Shown in pieces: positions 8,015 to 15,319 of a DNA stretch of 33,560 nt. The DNA comes from an uncultured Bacillota bacterium (lineage in GTDB: Bacteria; Bacillota; Dehalobacteriia; UBA7702), in the NCBI GenBank assembly GCA_902796855.1, contig CADBQN010000014.1, forward strand, positions 1-33,560, written 5' to 3'. The position numbers were made by a program, and so were the translations under genes. The stretch's first letter is position 1, and each line of letters begins with the position of its first letter. Under the pieces are notes generated by a model that was given only the letters and a program-made list of their open reading frames with translations, did no database searches and was not told where the DNA came from.

Positions 8015-8802
8015 GACTTTTTCCTCCGTTCCTTCGCGATCTTTTTCCGCCGGTCGCCGCTGTAGAAGTCCCGCAGGATCCGTTCGACGGCGGCGGGGGT
8101 AAGCCGATGATAGAACTGGCCGCCCCGGGCGGCGGAGATGCGGCCGCTCTCCTCGGAAACGACGAGGGAAAGGCCGTCACATACTTCGGAAATGCCGATG
8201 GCCGCGCGATGGCGCGTTCCAAAGGAGGGGTCGATCTCGGTGCTGGCCGACAGCGGCACGATGCAGCCGGCGGCGGCGACGCGGTTGCCGCGGATGATTA
8301 CGGCGCCGTCGTGGAGCGGCGCGTTCTTAAAGAAGAGATTGCCCAGCAGCTCACTGCTGACACCGGCGTCGATGACGGTGCCGGTGTTGATGTATTCTTT
8401 CAGCCCCGTTTTTCCTTCCAAAACGAGGAGCATTCCCGTTTTCGAGGCGGAAGCCGCCGTCAGCGATTTGACGATCTCACCGATGAGGCGCTCCTTCGGC
8501 TGGTTCCTCCCGGCGCCGCCGATGGTGCCTTTGCCGCCGAGGCGTTCCAGCAGGCTCCGCAGCTCCGGCTGGAACACGACGAGGAGCATCAGCAGAACGA
8601 CGCTCCAGCTCTGCCCCAGCAGGAAATGAACGGTATCCATATGGAACCAGCCGCTGATGTAGTAGACGATCAGCAGCAAAATCACGCCTTTCACGAGCTG
8701 CATCGCGCGGTTATCCTTTAAAAAGATCAGCACCTTGTATATGACAAAGGCCATGATCAGAATATCCGCGGCGTTGGCCAGGATTTTCAGGGCAAGAGCC
8801 AT
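8011..8802 (-). CDS. cdaA: Diadenylate cyclase CdaA (c-di-AMP synthase)
   Basis: Integral membrane enzyme that condenses two ATP to cyclic di-AMP, which governs potassium/osmolyte balance and wall homeostasis. The 263-aa protein has three N-terminal membrane helices (about 7-27, 37-52, 63-78), the conserved FQPELR after them, and a cytoplasmic DAC domain with the catalytic DGA (165-167) and RHR (197-199). It starts at ATG 8802 with a modest GGAAAG upstream. First gene of cdaA - micropeptide - glmM - glmS, driven by the promoter at 8871-8899. A normal CdaR regulator is missing; only the anchor-like micropeptide follows. The C-terminus is basic (RRKKIAKERRKKS). Confidence 0.97.
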   Translation of the reverse strand: MALALKILANAADILIMAFVIYKVLIFLKDNRAMQLVKGVILLLIVYYISGWFHMDTVHFLLGQSWSVVLLMLLVVFQPELRSLLERLGGKGTIGGAGRNQPKERLIGEIVKSLTAASASKTGMLLVLEGKTGLKEYINTGTVIDAGVSSELLGNLFFKNAPLHDGAVIIRGNRVAAAGCIVPLSASTEIDPSFGTRHRAAIGISEVCDGLSLVVSEESGRISAARGGQFYHRLTPAAVERILRDFYSGDRRKKIAKERRKKS

Positions 8803-8870
8803 AGGGGGACACTTCTTTCCGCCGGCAGGGGCAACAGTCAGATCTTAAAACATTATAAATAGACATTGTT

Positions 8871-8899
8871 ATTTTATCATCATTCGGCGCATATTGCAA
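8871..8899 (-). promoter_or_regulatory. Promoter of the cdaA-glmM-glmS operon
   Basis: On the minus strand, TTGCAA (8899-8894) and TAAAAT (8876-8871) are separated by 17 bp. It lies between the sigE terminator and cdaA. A second TATAAT-like box sits nearer the gene but lacks a convincing -35. Confidence 0.5.
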
Positions 8900-8910
8900 A
8901 TATTTCTCAC

Positions 8911-8955
8911 TTTTATAAGGAAAAGACAAACCGCCGCTGAACGCGGCGGTTTGTC
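8911..8955 (-). terminator. Rho-independent terminator of spoIIGA-sigE
   Basis: A perfect 13-bp stem (8925-8937 with 8943-8955, 5-nt loop) is followed on the minus strand by a T-rich tail. The stem starts within the sigE stop codon. It insulates the sporulation genes from the cdaA operon. Confidence 0.88.
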
Positions 8956-9673
8956 ACAGCGATTTTTGGATCTCCTTTCTCAGCTGACCGATGATGCGTT
9001 TCTCCAGCCGGGAGATGTAGGACTGGGAGATGCCAAGGACATCGGCGACTTCCTTTTGGGTCTTCTCCTCGCCGTCGGCGGTGAGGCCGTAGCGCAGTTT
9101 GATGATGGTTCGTTCCCGCTCCGGCAGCTTTTCCAGGGCCGCCCGGAGCAGGGCACGGTCCACCTCCTCCTCAATACCGCGGGAGCAGAGATCCGGCTCG
9201 GTGCCCATAATGTCCGAAAGCAGCAGCTCGTTGCCGTCCCAGTCGACATTGAGCGGCTCGTCAAAGGAGATTTCCCCCCTCGTCTTGCCGTTGCGGCGGA
9301 GGAACATCAGGATCTCGTTTTCAATGCAGCGCGAGGCGTACGTCGCCAATTTGATCTTTTTCGTCACGTCAAAGGTGTTGACGGCCTTGATCAGACCGAT
9401 GGTGCCGATGGAGACGAGGTCCTCTATGTTGACGCCGGTATTCTCAAAGCGCCGCGCGATGTAGACGACGAGACGCAGGTTGTGCTCAATCAGCGCCGCC
9501 CGGGCGCTCTCGTCCCGCTCCGTCAGGCGCAGGAGCATCTCCCGTTCTTCCGTCGGGGAGAACGGCGCCGGCAGGACATCGGAACCGCCGACATAGAGAA
9601 TGACGCGGCTCCGCTCCTTCTCAAAGCAGCCCAGGGCAAAAACAGAGTGCAGTTTTTCCAATATTCTTTCCAT
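8954..9673 (-). CDS. sigE: RNA polymerase sporulation sigma factor SigE
   Basis: Mother-cell-specific sigma-70 factor of early engulfment, made as an inactive membrane-bound precursor. The 239-aa protein has a hydrophobic/basic pro-sequence of about 25 residues ([20 protein letters not shown]), then the family signature [14 protein letters not shown] where processing occurs nearby, region 2 ([46 protein letters not shown]), and region 4 with a C-terminal helix-turn-helix ([21 protein letters not shown]). ATG 9673 is chosen over the GTG just before it because AAGGAGG is better spaced to it. It follows the gene for its activating protease SpoIIGA by 15 bases. The SigE-like promoter found for spoIIID upstream fits its regulon. 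Confidence 0.96.
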   Translation of the reverse strand: MERILEKLHSVFALGCFEKERSRVILYVGGSDVLPAPFSPTEEREMLLRLTERDESARAALIEHNLRLVVYIARRFENTGVNIEDLVSIGTIGLIKAVNTFDVTKKIKLATYASRCIENEILMFLRRNGKTRGEISFDEPLNVDWDGNELLLSDIMGTEPDLCSRGIEEEVDRALLRAALEKLPERERTIIKLRYGLTADGEEKTQKEVADVLGISQSYISRLEKRIIGQLRKEIQKSL

Positions 9674-9688
9674 CACGACCTCCTTTAT

Positions 9689-10576
9689 TTATATCATATC
9701 GAGGATGGCCGGGTTGACGATACAGCGGCAGTTCATTCGGGTTCGCATCGTCCCCCGGTAAAAACAGATCACAACATCTTTCGCTTCTTTCTTTCCGCGC
9801 TGGGGAAAACAGAGCTTATCGGGACGGAGCCCCAGCATCATCCCGTTGCTCCGGCCGATGGAGGAAAAGGGGATCAGCCGCAGCCGCGGCGACAGAGGCG
9901 AAGCGCTCAGCGCCGAAAAGGCCCTGTCCGCTTCGGGAAAGCGGAGGAAGGAGGCTTTAAAATCCGGCGGCAGCAGCGAAGAGACGGCGTCGAACTCAAC
10001 GATCACCACGGGCAGACCGGTCACGGGATCCCTGAGCTCGTTGCCGGTATCAAAAAGCGCCGTCAGCTCCGTTTTTTTGCCGTTGAGCCAGAGAATCACC
10101 GGCTCCGTCGCTTCGTTGAAACGCAGGTTCCGGCGAACATAGCCCCGGCCCCAGCGGGAAAGGGCCAGCGCCGCGACGGCGGCGGCGGAGAGCCCCATCG
10201 CCGTGTAGGAAAAGGACGCCTCAAACCAGCCGCTCCGCCGGAAGAACCAGGAGAGGCAGAGCACCGCCCCGGCCATGACGAAGCCGACGACGTAAAAATA
10301 GAGATAGGCCGAAAAGAACTGCTTCAGCGTCAGCCGGGGGAACGCCAGCCAGACCATGAAGAGCGAAAACAGCGCCTTGCCGTACCAGAGCCGCAGAAAA
10401 ACACCGGCAGCGGTCAGCGAGACAAGGCTGTAGACGCCGCCGCAGGACGCCGCCAGCACCAAAAAAACGGGACGGGTCTTAAAGCCGCCAAAGCGCTCCA
10501 CGGCGAAAAGCAGCGTCAGATCCATCAGAAAATCCGTAAAAAAGAGCAGGTCCCCATAGACGGTACAAAGGGTCAT
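9689..10576 (-). CDS. spoIIGA: Sporulation sigma-E processing peptidase SpoIIGA
   Basis: Membrane-embedded aspartic protease that removes the SigE pro-sequence after a forespore signal. The 295-aa protein has five or so hydrophobic helices in the first 140 residues and a C-terminal protease domain with the active-site LFDTGNELRDP (Asp176). The start is ATG 10576, preceded by GGGAGG; the protein then begins MTLCTVYGDLLFFTDFLMD as in the family. The frame extends 31 codons upstream without support. Length is close to the usual 300-310 aa. In Bacillota SpoIIGA pairs with SigE and is activated by SpoIIR; no spoIIR or sigG is in this window. Confidence 0.94.
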   Translation of the reverse strand: MTLCTVYGDLLFFTDFLMDLTLLFAVERFGGFKTRPVFLVLAASCGGVYSLVSLTAAGVFLRLWYGKALFSLFMVWLAFPRLTLKQFFSAYLYFYVVGFVMAGAVLCLSWFFRRSGWFEASFSYTAMGLSAAAVAALALSRWGRGYVRRNLRFNEATEPVILWLNGKKTELTALFDTGNELRDPVTGLPVVIVEFDAVSSLLPPDFKASFLRFPEADRAFSALSASPLSPRLRLIPFSSIGRSNGMMLGLRPDKLCFPQRGKKEAKDVVICFYRGTMRTRMNCRCIVNPAILDMI

Positions 10577-10594
10577 CGCATCCCTCCCGTTCCC

Positions 10595-10628
10595 ATTATA
10601 GGACGGAACGGGAAAAAACATTGTCGCC
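10595..10628 (-). promoter_or_regulatory. Candidate spoIIG promoter with a Spo0A-like box
   Basis: On the minus strand a perfect TATAAT (10600-10595) lies 18 nt before the spoIIGA ATG. There is no good -35 at 17 bp. Instead an ATTGTCGCC (plus strand 10620-10628), matching the Spo0A box TTTGTCGAA at 6 of 9 bases, lies 19 bp away. The B. subtilis spoIIG promoter also has an over-long spacer and Spo0A boxes near the -35. The Spo0A match is weak. Confidence 0.35.
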
Positions 10629-10643
10629 TTCGGGAGGAGAGCG

Positions 10644-10682
10644 CAACAAAAATACCGACAGGAAATCACGTTCCCGTCGGTA
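10644..10682 (-). terminator. Rho-independent terminator after spoIIID
   Basis: A 12-bp stem with one G-T wobble (10671-10682 with 10653-10664) is followed on the minus strand by a T-rich run (TTTTTG). It lies 100 nt past spoIIID and before the spoIIG promoter, so the two units are separately transcribed. Confidence 0.8.
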
Positions 10683-10783
10683 TACCCTGAAATTTCTTTT
10701 TCGGTCCCTCCCTTCTCCCCAAAAGCGGAGCGCGCCGTTCCGTCCGCCGCGGCGCGGGACGGCGCGGCAGCGAAAAGACCCGT

Positions 10784-11056
10784 TCACGTTTCTTCTTCCT
10801 CCTCTTTGGCGAGACCGCGGTATTTCCGCTTGGTCGCCTCGCCGCCGCGAATGTGCCGTTCCGCCTTGTTCACTTCCAAAATCTCCCGGACGCGGCCGGC
10901 AATGGCCTCGTTGAGCAGCGGCAGCCGTTCCGTCAGGTCTTTATGAACCGTCGATTTGCTGACGCCGAAAACGGAAGCCGTCTGCCGCACCGTTCCTCTG
11001 GATTCCAGCATATAGCGGGAGATCTCCATCACCCGCCGGGCGATATAGTCCTGCAT
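10784..11056 (-). CDS. spoIIID: Sporulation transcriptional regulator SpoIIID
   Basis: Mother-cell DNA-binding protein that activates and represses members of the SigE regulon. The 90-aa protein starts MQDYIARRVMEISRYM, contains the helix-turn-helix RQTASVFGVSKSTVHKDLTERLP (written here as RQTASVFGVS and KSTVHKDLTERLP), and has the family signature HIRGGEATKRKY, then an acidic tail. The start ATG 11056 has a GGGGGT upstream, a modest ribosome site. A SigE-like promoter precedes it at 11087-11114, in line with SigE control known for spoIIID. Its placement directly upstream of spoIIGA-sigE, rather than near mreB/mbl, is noteworthy. Confidence 0.94.
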   Translation of the reverse strand: MQDYIARRVMEISRYMLESRGTVRQTASVFGVSKSTVHKDLTERLPLLNEAIAGRVREILEVNKAERHIRGGEATKRKYRGLAKEEEEET

Positions 11057-11086
11057 GGCAAGACCCCCAAACTCATTCTTTTTATC

Positions 11087-11114
11087 AATATATGGCGCGG
11101 AAAGGGCGATATGA
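11087..11114 (-). promoter_or_regulatory. Candidate SigE-dependent promoter of spoIIID
   Basis: On the minus strand TCATATC (11114-11108) matches the SigE -35 KMATATT at 6 of 7, and CATATATT (11094-11087) matches the -10 CATACAHT at 7 of 8. The spacer is 13 bp, one shorter than the usual 14-15. It lies about 30 nt before the spoIIID start. Confidence 0.45.
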
Positions 11115-11219
11115 CCGGCGGATTACAGCGTTTTTCAGGGAGTTATAGGAGTTTTTTCACTTTTTCGCACCGATTTTTCCATTTTTTTAAAAAATTTTTT
11201 CAACATTTCGCAAACATTC

Positions 11220-11249
11220 TTGACAATTCAGTGTAATTATGGTTATAAT
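11220..11249 (+). promoter_or_regulatory. Full-consensus sigma-A promoter of the APH-fold gene
   Basis: TTGACA (11220-11225) and TATAAT (11244-11249) are both perfect, with an 18-bp spacer. The preceding 50 bases are A/T-tract-rich (runs of T and A at about 11175-11205), resembling an UP element. No obvious operator overlaps it, which suggests strong, constitutive expression. Confidence 0.8.
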
Positions 11250-11271
11250 ATCTACAGGAATATGATAGGAA

Positions 11272-11302
11272 GTGTTGCGAATTTTCAAAAAAAATGCAAC
11301 AC
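11272..11302 (+). promoter_or_regulatory. 5' leader stem-loop before the ribosome binding site
   Basis: A perfect 7-bp stem, GTGTTGC with GCAACAC, encloses a 17-nt A-rich loop. It ends a few bases before the AAGGAGG that serves the ATG at 11325. The hairpin leaves the ribosome site open, so it may stabilise the message rather than block it. Confidence 0.5.
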
Positions 11303-11324
11303 AAATGAAGGAGGGTATTTCCAA

Positions 11325-12470
11325 ATGATTGATCCTACCGGGAAAGAATTGTTGGCACAGGACAGCTACGAATTTGAGACCATCAAAGGCCTCGTGGAAG
11401 ACACCTGCAAACTTGGGAAGCTCGAAAAGGTCTATGAAATTTTCGGCGGCTATGTCAACCGAAGCTTCGGCATCGAAATGACCGGCAACGACGGCGAACC
11501 CATCGACTACTTCGTTCGCAGATACCGTTCCACCCAGTCCGAAGCGGACATCATCGCCGAACATGAGCTCATCGACTATTGCTACAGCAAAGGACTCGAC
11601 ATCGCCGCTTACCTCATCAAAATGCCCGATGACAAAACCTTTACCTGGATCAAGAACGAACAGGACGGAGAAAATTATCCCTGGGCCGTTTACAGATACC
11701 TCTATGGTGAAGACCCCTATGATTGGCTGAACACCAACATGGAACCGGAAAAGGACTACAACTTCGGCGCGCTCCAGTCCCGTCTCCACAACAGCGCTTA
11801 CGGATTCACCGGCGGCGAAAAGGAAGAACCGCCGATTTATGAATTCCTCTCCGCCAGAAAAGATTATTTCGCTCACTGCGCCGACGGAAAAGACATCCCC
11901 GAAAGAGACCGTTATCTCCTCTGCTACAACGAATTCATCGGTGAAATCCTCGAAAACTGCGACAAAGCCAAAAAAGGCCTGGAAGATTCCGGTATGCTGG
12001 AAGAAGGCAAAGGCTACAAATCCGTCTGCCACTGCGACTACCATCCCGCCAACGTCAAATGGGACGGCGATGAATGCATCGGCATCTTTGACTTTGACTG
12101 GTCCAAAGTCGACTATCGTCTCTTCGACATCTGCTTCGGCATGGTCTACACCCACGTCGCCTGGGAATGCATGATCGACGGTCAGCTCCACATGGACCGC
12201 GCCAAGATCTTCATCAAAGGCTACAACGACTATTCCAAAGAAAAAGGCGTTCTGCCTCCCTTCACCGAAGAAGAAAAGAAAGCCTTCCCCTATATGTTCT
12301 TGGCCGCCATTATTTATCTGTTCAACTGGTCCACGGACTATTTCAACTTCCCGGATGAATATGATGAATATGAATGGTACTACTATCTTGGCCATATCAT
12401 CAGAGCGATGCGCTTCACCACCGAACATCTCGACGACCTCTACAAAATGGTCTGCGAAGCCTGCGAATAA
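11325..12470 (+). CDS. APH/choline-kinase-fold phosphotransferase, likely highly expressed
   Basis: A soluble 381-aa kinase-fold protein. The Brenner motif CHCDYHPANV (235-244, catalytic Asp238) and the metal-binding IFDFDW (254-259) place it among aminoglycoside-phosphotransferase/choline-kinase-like enzymes, which phosphorylate small hydroxylated molecules such as choline, ethanolamine, homoserine or methylthioribose. Substrate cannot be read. The start at ATG 11325 follows AAGGAGG. Codon use is strongly skewed (Lys nearly all AAA, Glu nearly all GAA, many AAC/TTC/GAC), unlike the GC-richer neighbours. With the perfect promoter, leader hairpin and strong terminator this indicates a highly expressed single-gene unit. 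Spore-coat CotS-type kinases share the fold, but expression from a sigma-A promoter argues against a purely sporulation role. Confidence 0.8.
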   Translation: MIDPTGKELLAQDSYEFETIKGLVEDTCKLGKLEKVYEIFGGYVNRSFGIEMTGNDGEPIDYFVRRYRSTQSEADIIAEHELIDYCYSKGLDIAAYLIKMPDDKTFTWIKNEQDGENYPWAVYRYLYGEDPYDWLNTNMEPEKDYNFGALQSRLHNSAYGFTGGEKEEPPIYEFLSARKDYFAHCADGKDIPERDRYLLCYNEFIGEILENCDKAKKGLEDSGMLEEGKGYKSVCHCDYHPANVKWDGDECIGIFDFDWSKVDYRLFDICFGMVYTHVAWECMIDGQLHMDRAKIFIKGYNDYSKEKGVLPPFTEEEKKAFPYMFLAAIIYLFNWSTDYFNFPDEYDEYEWYYYLGHIIRAMRFTTEHLDDLYKMVCEACE

Positions 12471-12493
12471 GAAACAGGAAGCAACGCGAAACC

Positions 12494-12530
12494 GCGGCCC
12501 CCGATACACCATCGGGGGCCGCTTTTTTTC
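12494..12530 (+). terminator. Strong rho-independent terminator after the APH-fold gene
   Basis: A perfect 12-bp GC-rich stem (12494-12505 with 12511-12522, 5-nt loop) is followed immediately by seven T. It starts 23 nt past the stop codon. Confidence 0.92.
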
Positions 12531-12616
12531 GGTTCAGGATTCACTTTTGTTTTTCCCCGTCAAAAATGGGGCTTTTTCATTTTTTCGGGGTCACCAGCGG
12601 ATCGGGGAAACGGCTG

Positions 12617-15283
12617 TCACGACGCGCCGCGCTTCTTCCGTTTCACCATCGCCGTGATTTCCTCCACCTTAAGGAGGAAACAGCCGGCAACAAAGAGAAC
12701 CATGGCCGCGGCGCCGATGAAGAGCCCCTTCGCTGCCAGCATCAGCTTGCCGTCGCCATCGAGGATCAGCAGATCCCGCAGGAACCACGATGCGGCGCCG
12801 ATGACGAGGGAGAGAAGAAACGACTTCACAATGGGCTCAAAGCGGAGGATCCCCCGCCCTTCTCTGCCGCGGAAGACGACAGCGATGGTGATGACGGCGC
12901 CGACGGTCATCGCCGCGGCGGTACTCAGCGCCAGCAGAGAACTGTTCAGCGCGAAAATATGGTCGAGAACGGCGTTGAAGGCGATGACAAAAAGGCTGAT
13001 TAAAAACGGCGCCAGCAGTTTATTCATCGTAAAGAACGCCTTGTTCAGCAGGTCGATCACGCTGAAACCGGCCATGCCCACGGCGTACATCATAAAGATG
13101 GCCGTCGTCGCCGCGGTGGATTCCGCCGTGAAATTGCCGCTTTCAAAGAGCACCTTCACCATGGGGCCGCCGAGGACGATGAGAATGGCGGAAACGGGGA
13201 AAACGGCAATGAGCGTCCGGGACGTAATGGTCCAGACATAGCCGAGGTATTCCCGGTGATCCGTCTTCAGGTAGTGACGGTTGAGTTTGGGAAAGAGCAC
13301 AACGCTGATGCTGTAGATAAAAGTCGTCGTCAGCGGCGTGAAGATCTTGTCGGCGTAGTAAAAGGCCGTCGTGACGCCGGGGCCGATGCCCTCGGCGGCG
13401 GAAGCGTCGATGAGGTAGCAAAAGAGATACGCCGACGTCGTCACGATGGTGACGATGACTGTTTTCAGGAAGAACCGCAGGTAATCGGCGCGGAGATCGA
13501 GGCGGACGCGATAGAGGTAACGCTCTTTTAAGGCGTAGGGAACCGTCATCGCGAACTGGAGCAGCCAGGCGACGGAAACGGCGGCCACGTAGATCAAAAT
13601 CGCCTCACGCTCGGCGAAAAAGATCAGAAAAAGGATGAGGAACACCGAATAAGGCAGGCTCATGCTGCCCTGCAGGGTGAAGTAATCCATCGACTGAAAA
13701 ACGGCGACGAGGAGATAGGTCACGACGATGACCGGCAGCGTCAGCGCCATGAGCCGCATAAACGAGAGCATCGCCGGATCCCCGGCGGGCCAGAGCCAGC
13801 CGGCGAAGGGATTCACGGTCAAAAGCTCCCAGATGGCGAGACAAATAAAGCTCAGCAGCAGGCCGAAGGTAATGACGTTATTCGCGACGCTTTCGCCCTC
13901 TTCGCGCCCTTTCGTCATGGCCTTGGTGATGATGGGCACGGCGGCGACGCACATGGCGTAGGCGATGGTCGTAAAGAGGTAGATTGTCTTGTTATACGAG
14001 GCGTAAAAGGCGTCGACGGCGCCGAAGACATTGGCCTGGAGGGATTCCCGCAGGATCCCCAAAAGCTTCGCGGCGACGGTGACCAGCATCACTCCGCCGA
14101 TGGCCGTGAGGACGCCGCCTTTTTTTCGGGTCTTCGCCGGCGGCGCTTCCGTCGTCAGCGGCGGTTCGCTTTGGGCGGGAGCGGTGTTTTCCTCAATGAC
14201 GTGTTTGATCTTTTTATCGTACGTTTCCAGCCGGGCTTTCAGCTTTTTCACTTCCGCTCCGGTGGACGCGGTGATTTCCTCGCCATGGGCAACGGTTTCG
14301 GCAAAGACTTCCTCAAATCTCCCGGCGGTAAAGGTCTCCGTATCGGCGGCGCACCGCTGCCCGACGGAAGCCATGAAGGCGTCGACCTTGGGGTCGTAAG
14401 AAACGCCGATCATCGGCACGCCCATGATGGCGGCGAAAATCAGCGAATGGAGACGCACGCCGACGAGGCAGTCGAGATTGCCGATGATGGACAGCATCTC
14501 GTCGCTGAGATACTTCTCGGTGATGCAGAAAACCCCCTCGCCGAGGCGGTCACGGAGCGCTTCGGCGACGGCGGCGTCCTGTTCGTAGTGAAAGGGGATC
14601 AGCACCGAATCAACGCGGTGGGTCTCGCTGAGCCAGCGGATGGAAGCGGCGACCTCATCGAGGAACTTCTCGTCGCCGTCGGCGGCTTTGATGGCCCAGC
14701 CGACGATCAGACGGTCCTCCCTCTTTTTCAGGCCGAGGCTTTCCAAAATGGCCCGGCCCTTCTCAGGGCCGGCTTTGCGCATGCCCATCACCGGGTCGGC
14801 GGTGACGAACACTTTTTCCGACGGGACGCCGATTTCCCGGAGCAGCGCGGCGGACTCGTCGTCGCGGACGGCGATTTCCTCCACCCCCCGCAGAGTGCCG
14901 GCGGTCAGAAGGCGGTTCCATTTGCCGCGGATCGGGCCGATGCCCTGGGAATAGAGCAGCACCTTCTTTTTGAAAAACCGGGCGGTGCGGATAATGAACA
15001 GATAGTAGAGCAGGCTCGCGGTGGAGGTGGCGTCCTGGAGAAGGCTGCCGCCGCCGAATACGAGCATATCACAGCCGCGGATGGCCCGGACGATCTTGGA
15101 GATCTTCATCCGCTCCACGGCGTGGACGCCGTATTTCTCCGCGGTGTCGGCGGGATTCTGGGAAAGGACCGTTAAATCGACGTCCCCCAGCTCCGACCGG
15201 AGATTATCGATGACGGTGCGCAGGATTGACTCGTCGCCGATGTTATTGAATCCATAATATCCGGAGATCAGGATCTTATACAT
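12617..15283 (-). CDS. CsaB polysaccharide pyruvyl transferase fused to MurJ flippase
   Basis: An 888-aa two-enzyme polypeptide. Residues 1-363 are a complete CsaB-type pyruvyl transferase: GYYGFNNIGDE (8-18), FGGGSLLQD (76-84), VRDDES (139-144), RLHS (277-280) and YDPK (296-299). CsaB adds ketal pyruvate to secondary cell-wall polysaccharide, the anchor for S-layer-homology proteins. A basic/Pro linker (about 364-388) leads to residues 389-885, a MurJ/MviN-type multi-spanning flippase (start VMLVTVAAKLLGILRES) expected to move lipid-linked wall precursors. The frame is continuous with no sign of a sequencing join. The start at ATG 15283 has AGAGGA upstream, 36 nt after the DUF5693 gene. It ends an operon. 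Whether the flippase half handles lipid II or a lipid-linked polysaccharide is unknown. Confidence 0.9.
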   Translation of the reverse strand: MYKILISGYYGFNNIGDESILRTVIDNLRSELGDVDLTVLSQNPADTAEKYGVHAVERMKISKIVRAIRGCDMLVFGGGSLLQDATSTASLLYYLFIIRTARFFKKKVLLYSQGIGPIRGKWNRLLTAGTLRGVEEIAVRDDESAALLREIGVPSEKVFVTADPVMGMRKAGPEKGRAILESLGLKKREDRLIVGWAIKAADGDEKFLDEVAASIRWLSETHRVDSVLIPFHYEQDAAVAEALRDRLGEGVFCITEKYLSDEMLSIIGNLDCLVGVRLHSLIFAAIMGVPMIGVSYDPKVDAFMASVGQRCAADTETFTAGRFEEVFAETVAHGEEITASTGAEVKKLKARLETYDKKIKHVIEENTAPAQSEPPLTTEAPPAKTRKKGGVLTAIGGVMLVTVAAKLLGILRESLQANVFGAVDAFYASYNKTIYLFTTIAYAMCVAAVPIITKAMTKGREEGESVANNVITFGLLLSFICLAIWELLTVNPFAGWLWPAGDPAMLSFMRLMALTLPVIVVTYLLVAVFQSMDYFTLQGSMSLPYSVFLILFLIFFAEREAILIYVAAVSVAWLLQFAMTVPYALKERYLYRVRLDLRADYLRFFLKTVIVTIVTTSAYLFCYLIDASAAEGIGPGVTTAFYYADKIFTPLTTTFIYSISVVLFPKLNRHYLKTDHREYLGYVWTITSRTLIAVFPVSAILIVLGGPMVKVLFESGNFTAESTAATTAIFMMYAVGMAGFSVIDLLNKAFFTMNKLLAPFLISLFVIAFNAVLDHIFALNSSLLALSTAAAMTVGAVITIAVVFRGREGRGILRFEPIVKSFLLSLVIGAASWFLRDLLILDGDGKLMLAAKGLFIGAAAMVLFVAGCFLLKVEEITAMVKRKKRGAS

Positions 15284-15319
15284 AAACAGGTATTCCTCTC
15301 ATCATACCGACAGCGCGGT

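Noticed and set aside
8894-10690. Long plus-strand open frame (598 codons) antisense to sigE and spoIIGA
   Set aside because: It lies opposite well-identified genes, has no ribosome site or domain, and its composition reflects the high-GC third positions of the true genes. Similar antisense frames at 25270-26919, 27191-28720, 31227-32984 and elsewhere were rejected for the same reason.
12530-12616. Inverted CCCC / GGGG segments with T-runs as a second terminator or a terminator of csaB-murJ
   Set aside because: The stem is only four base pairs and the arms do not extend; I could not support it for either strand.
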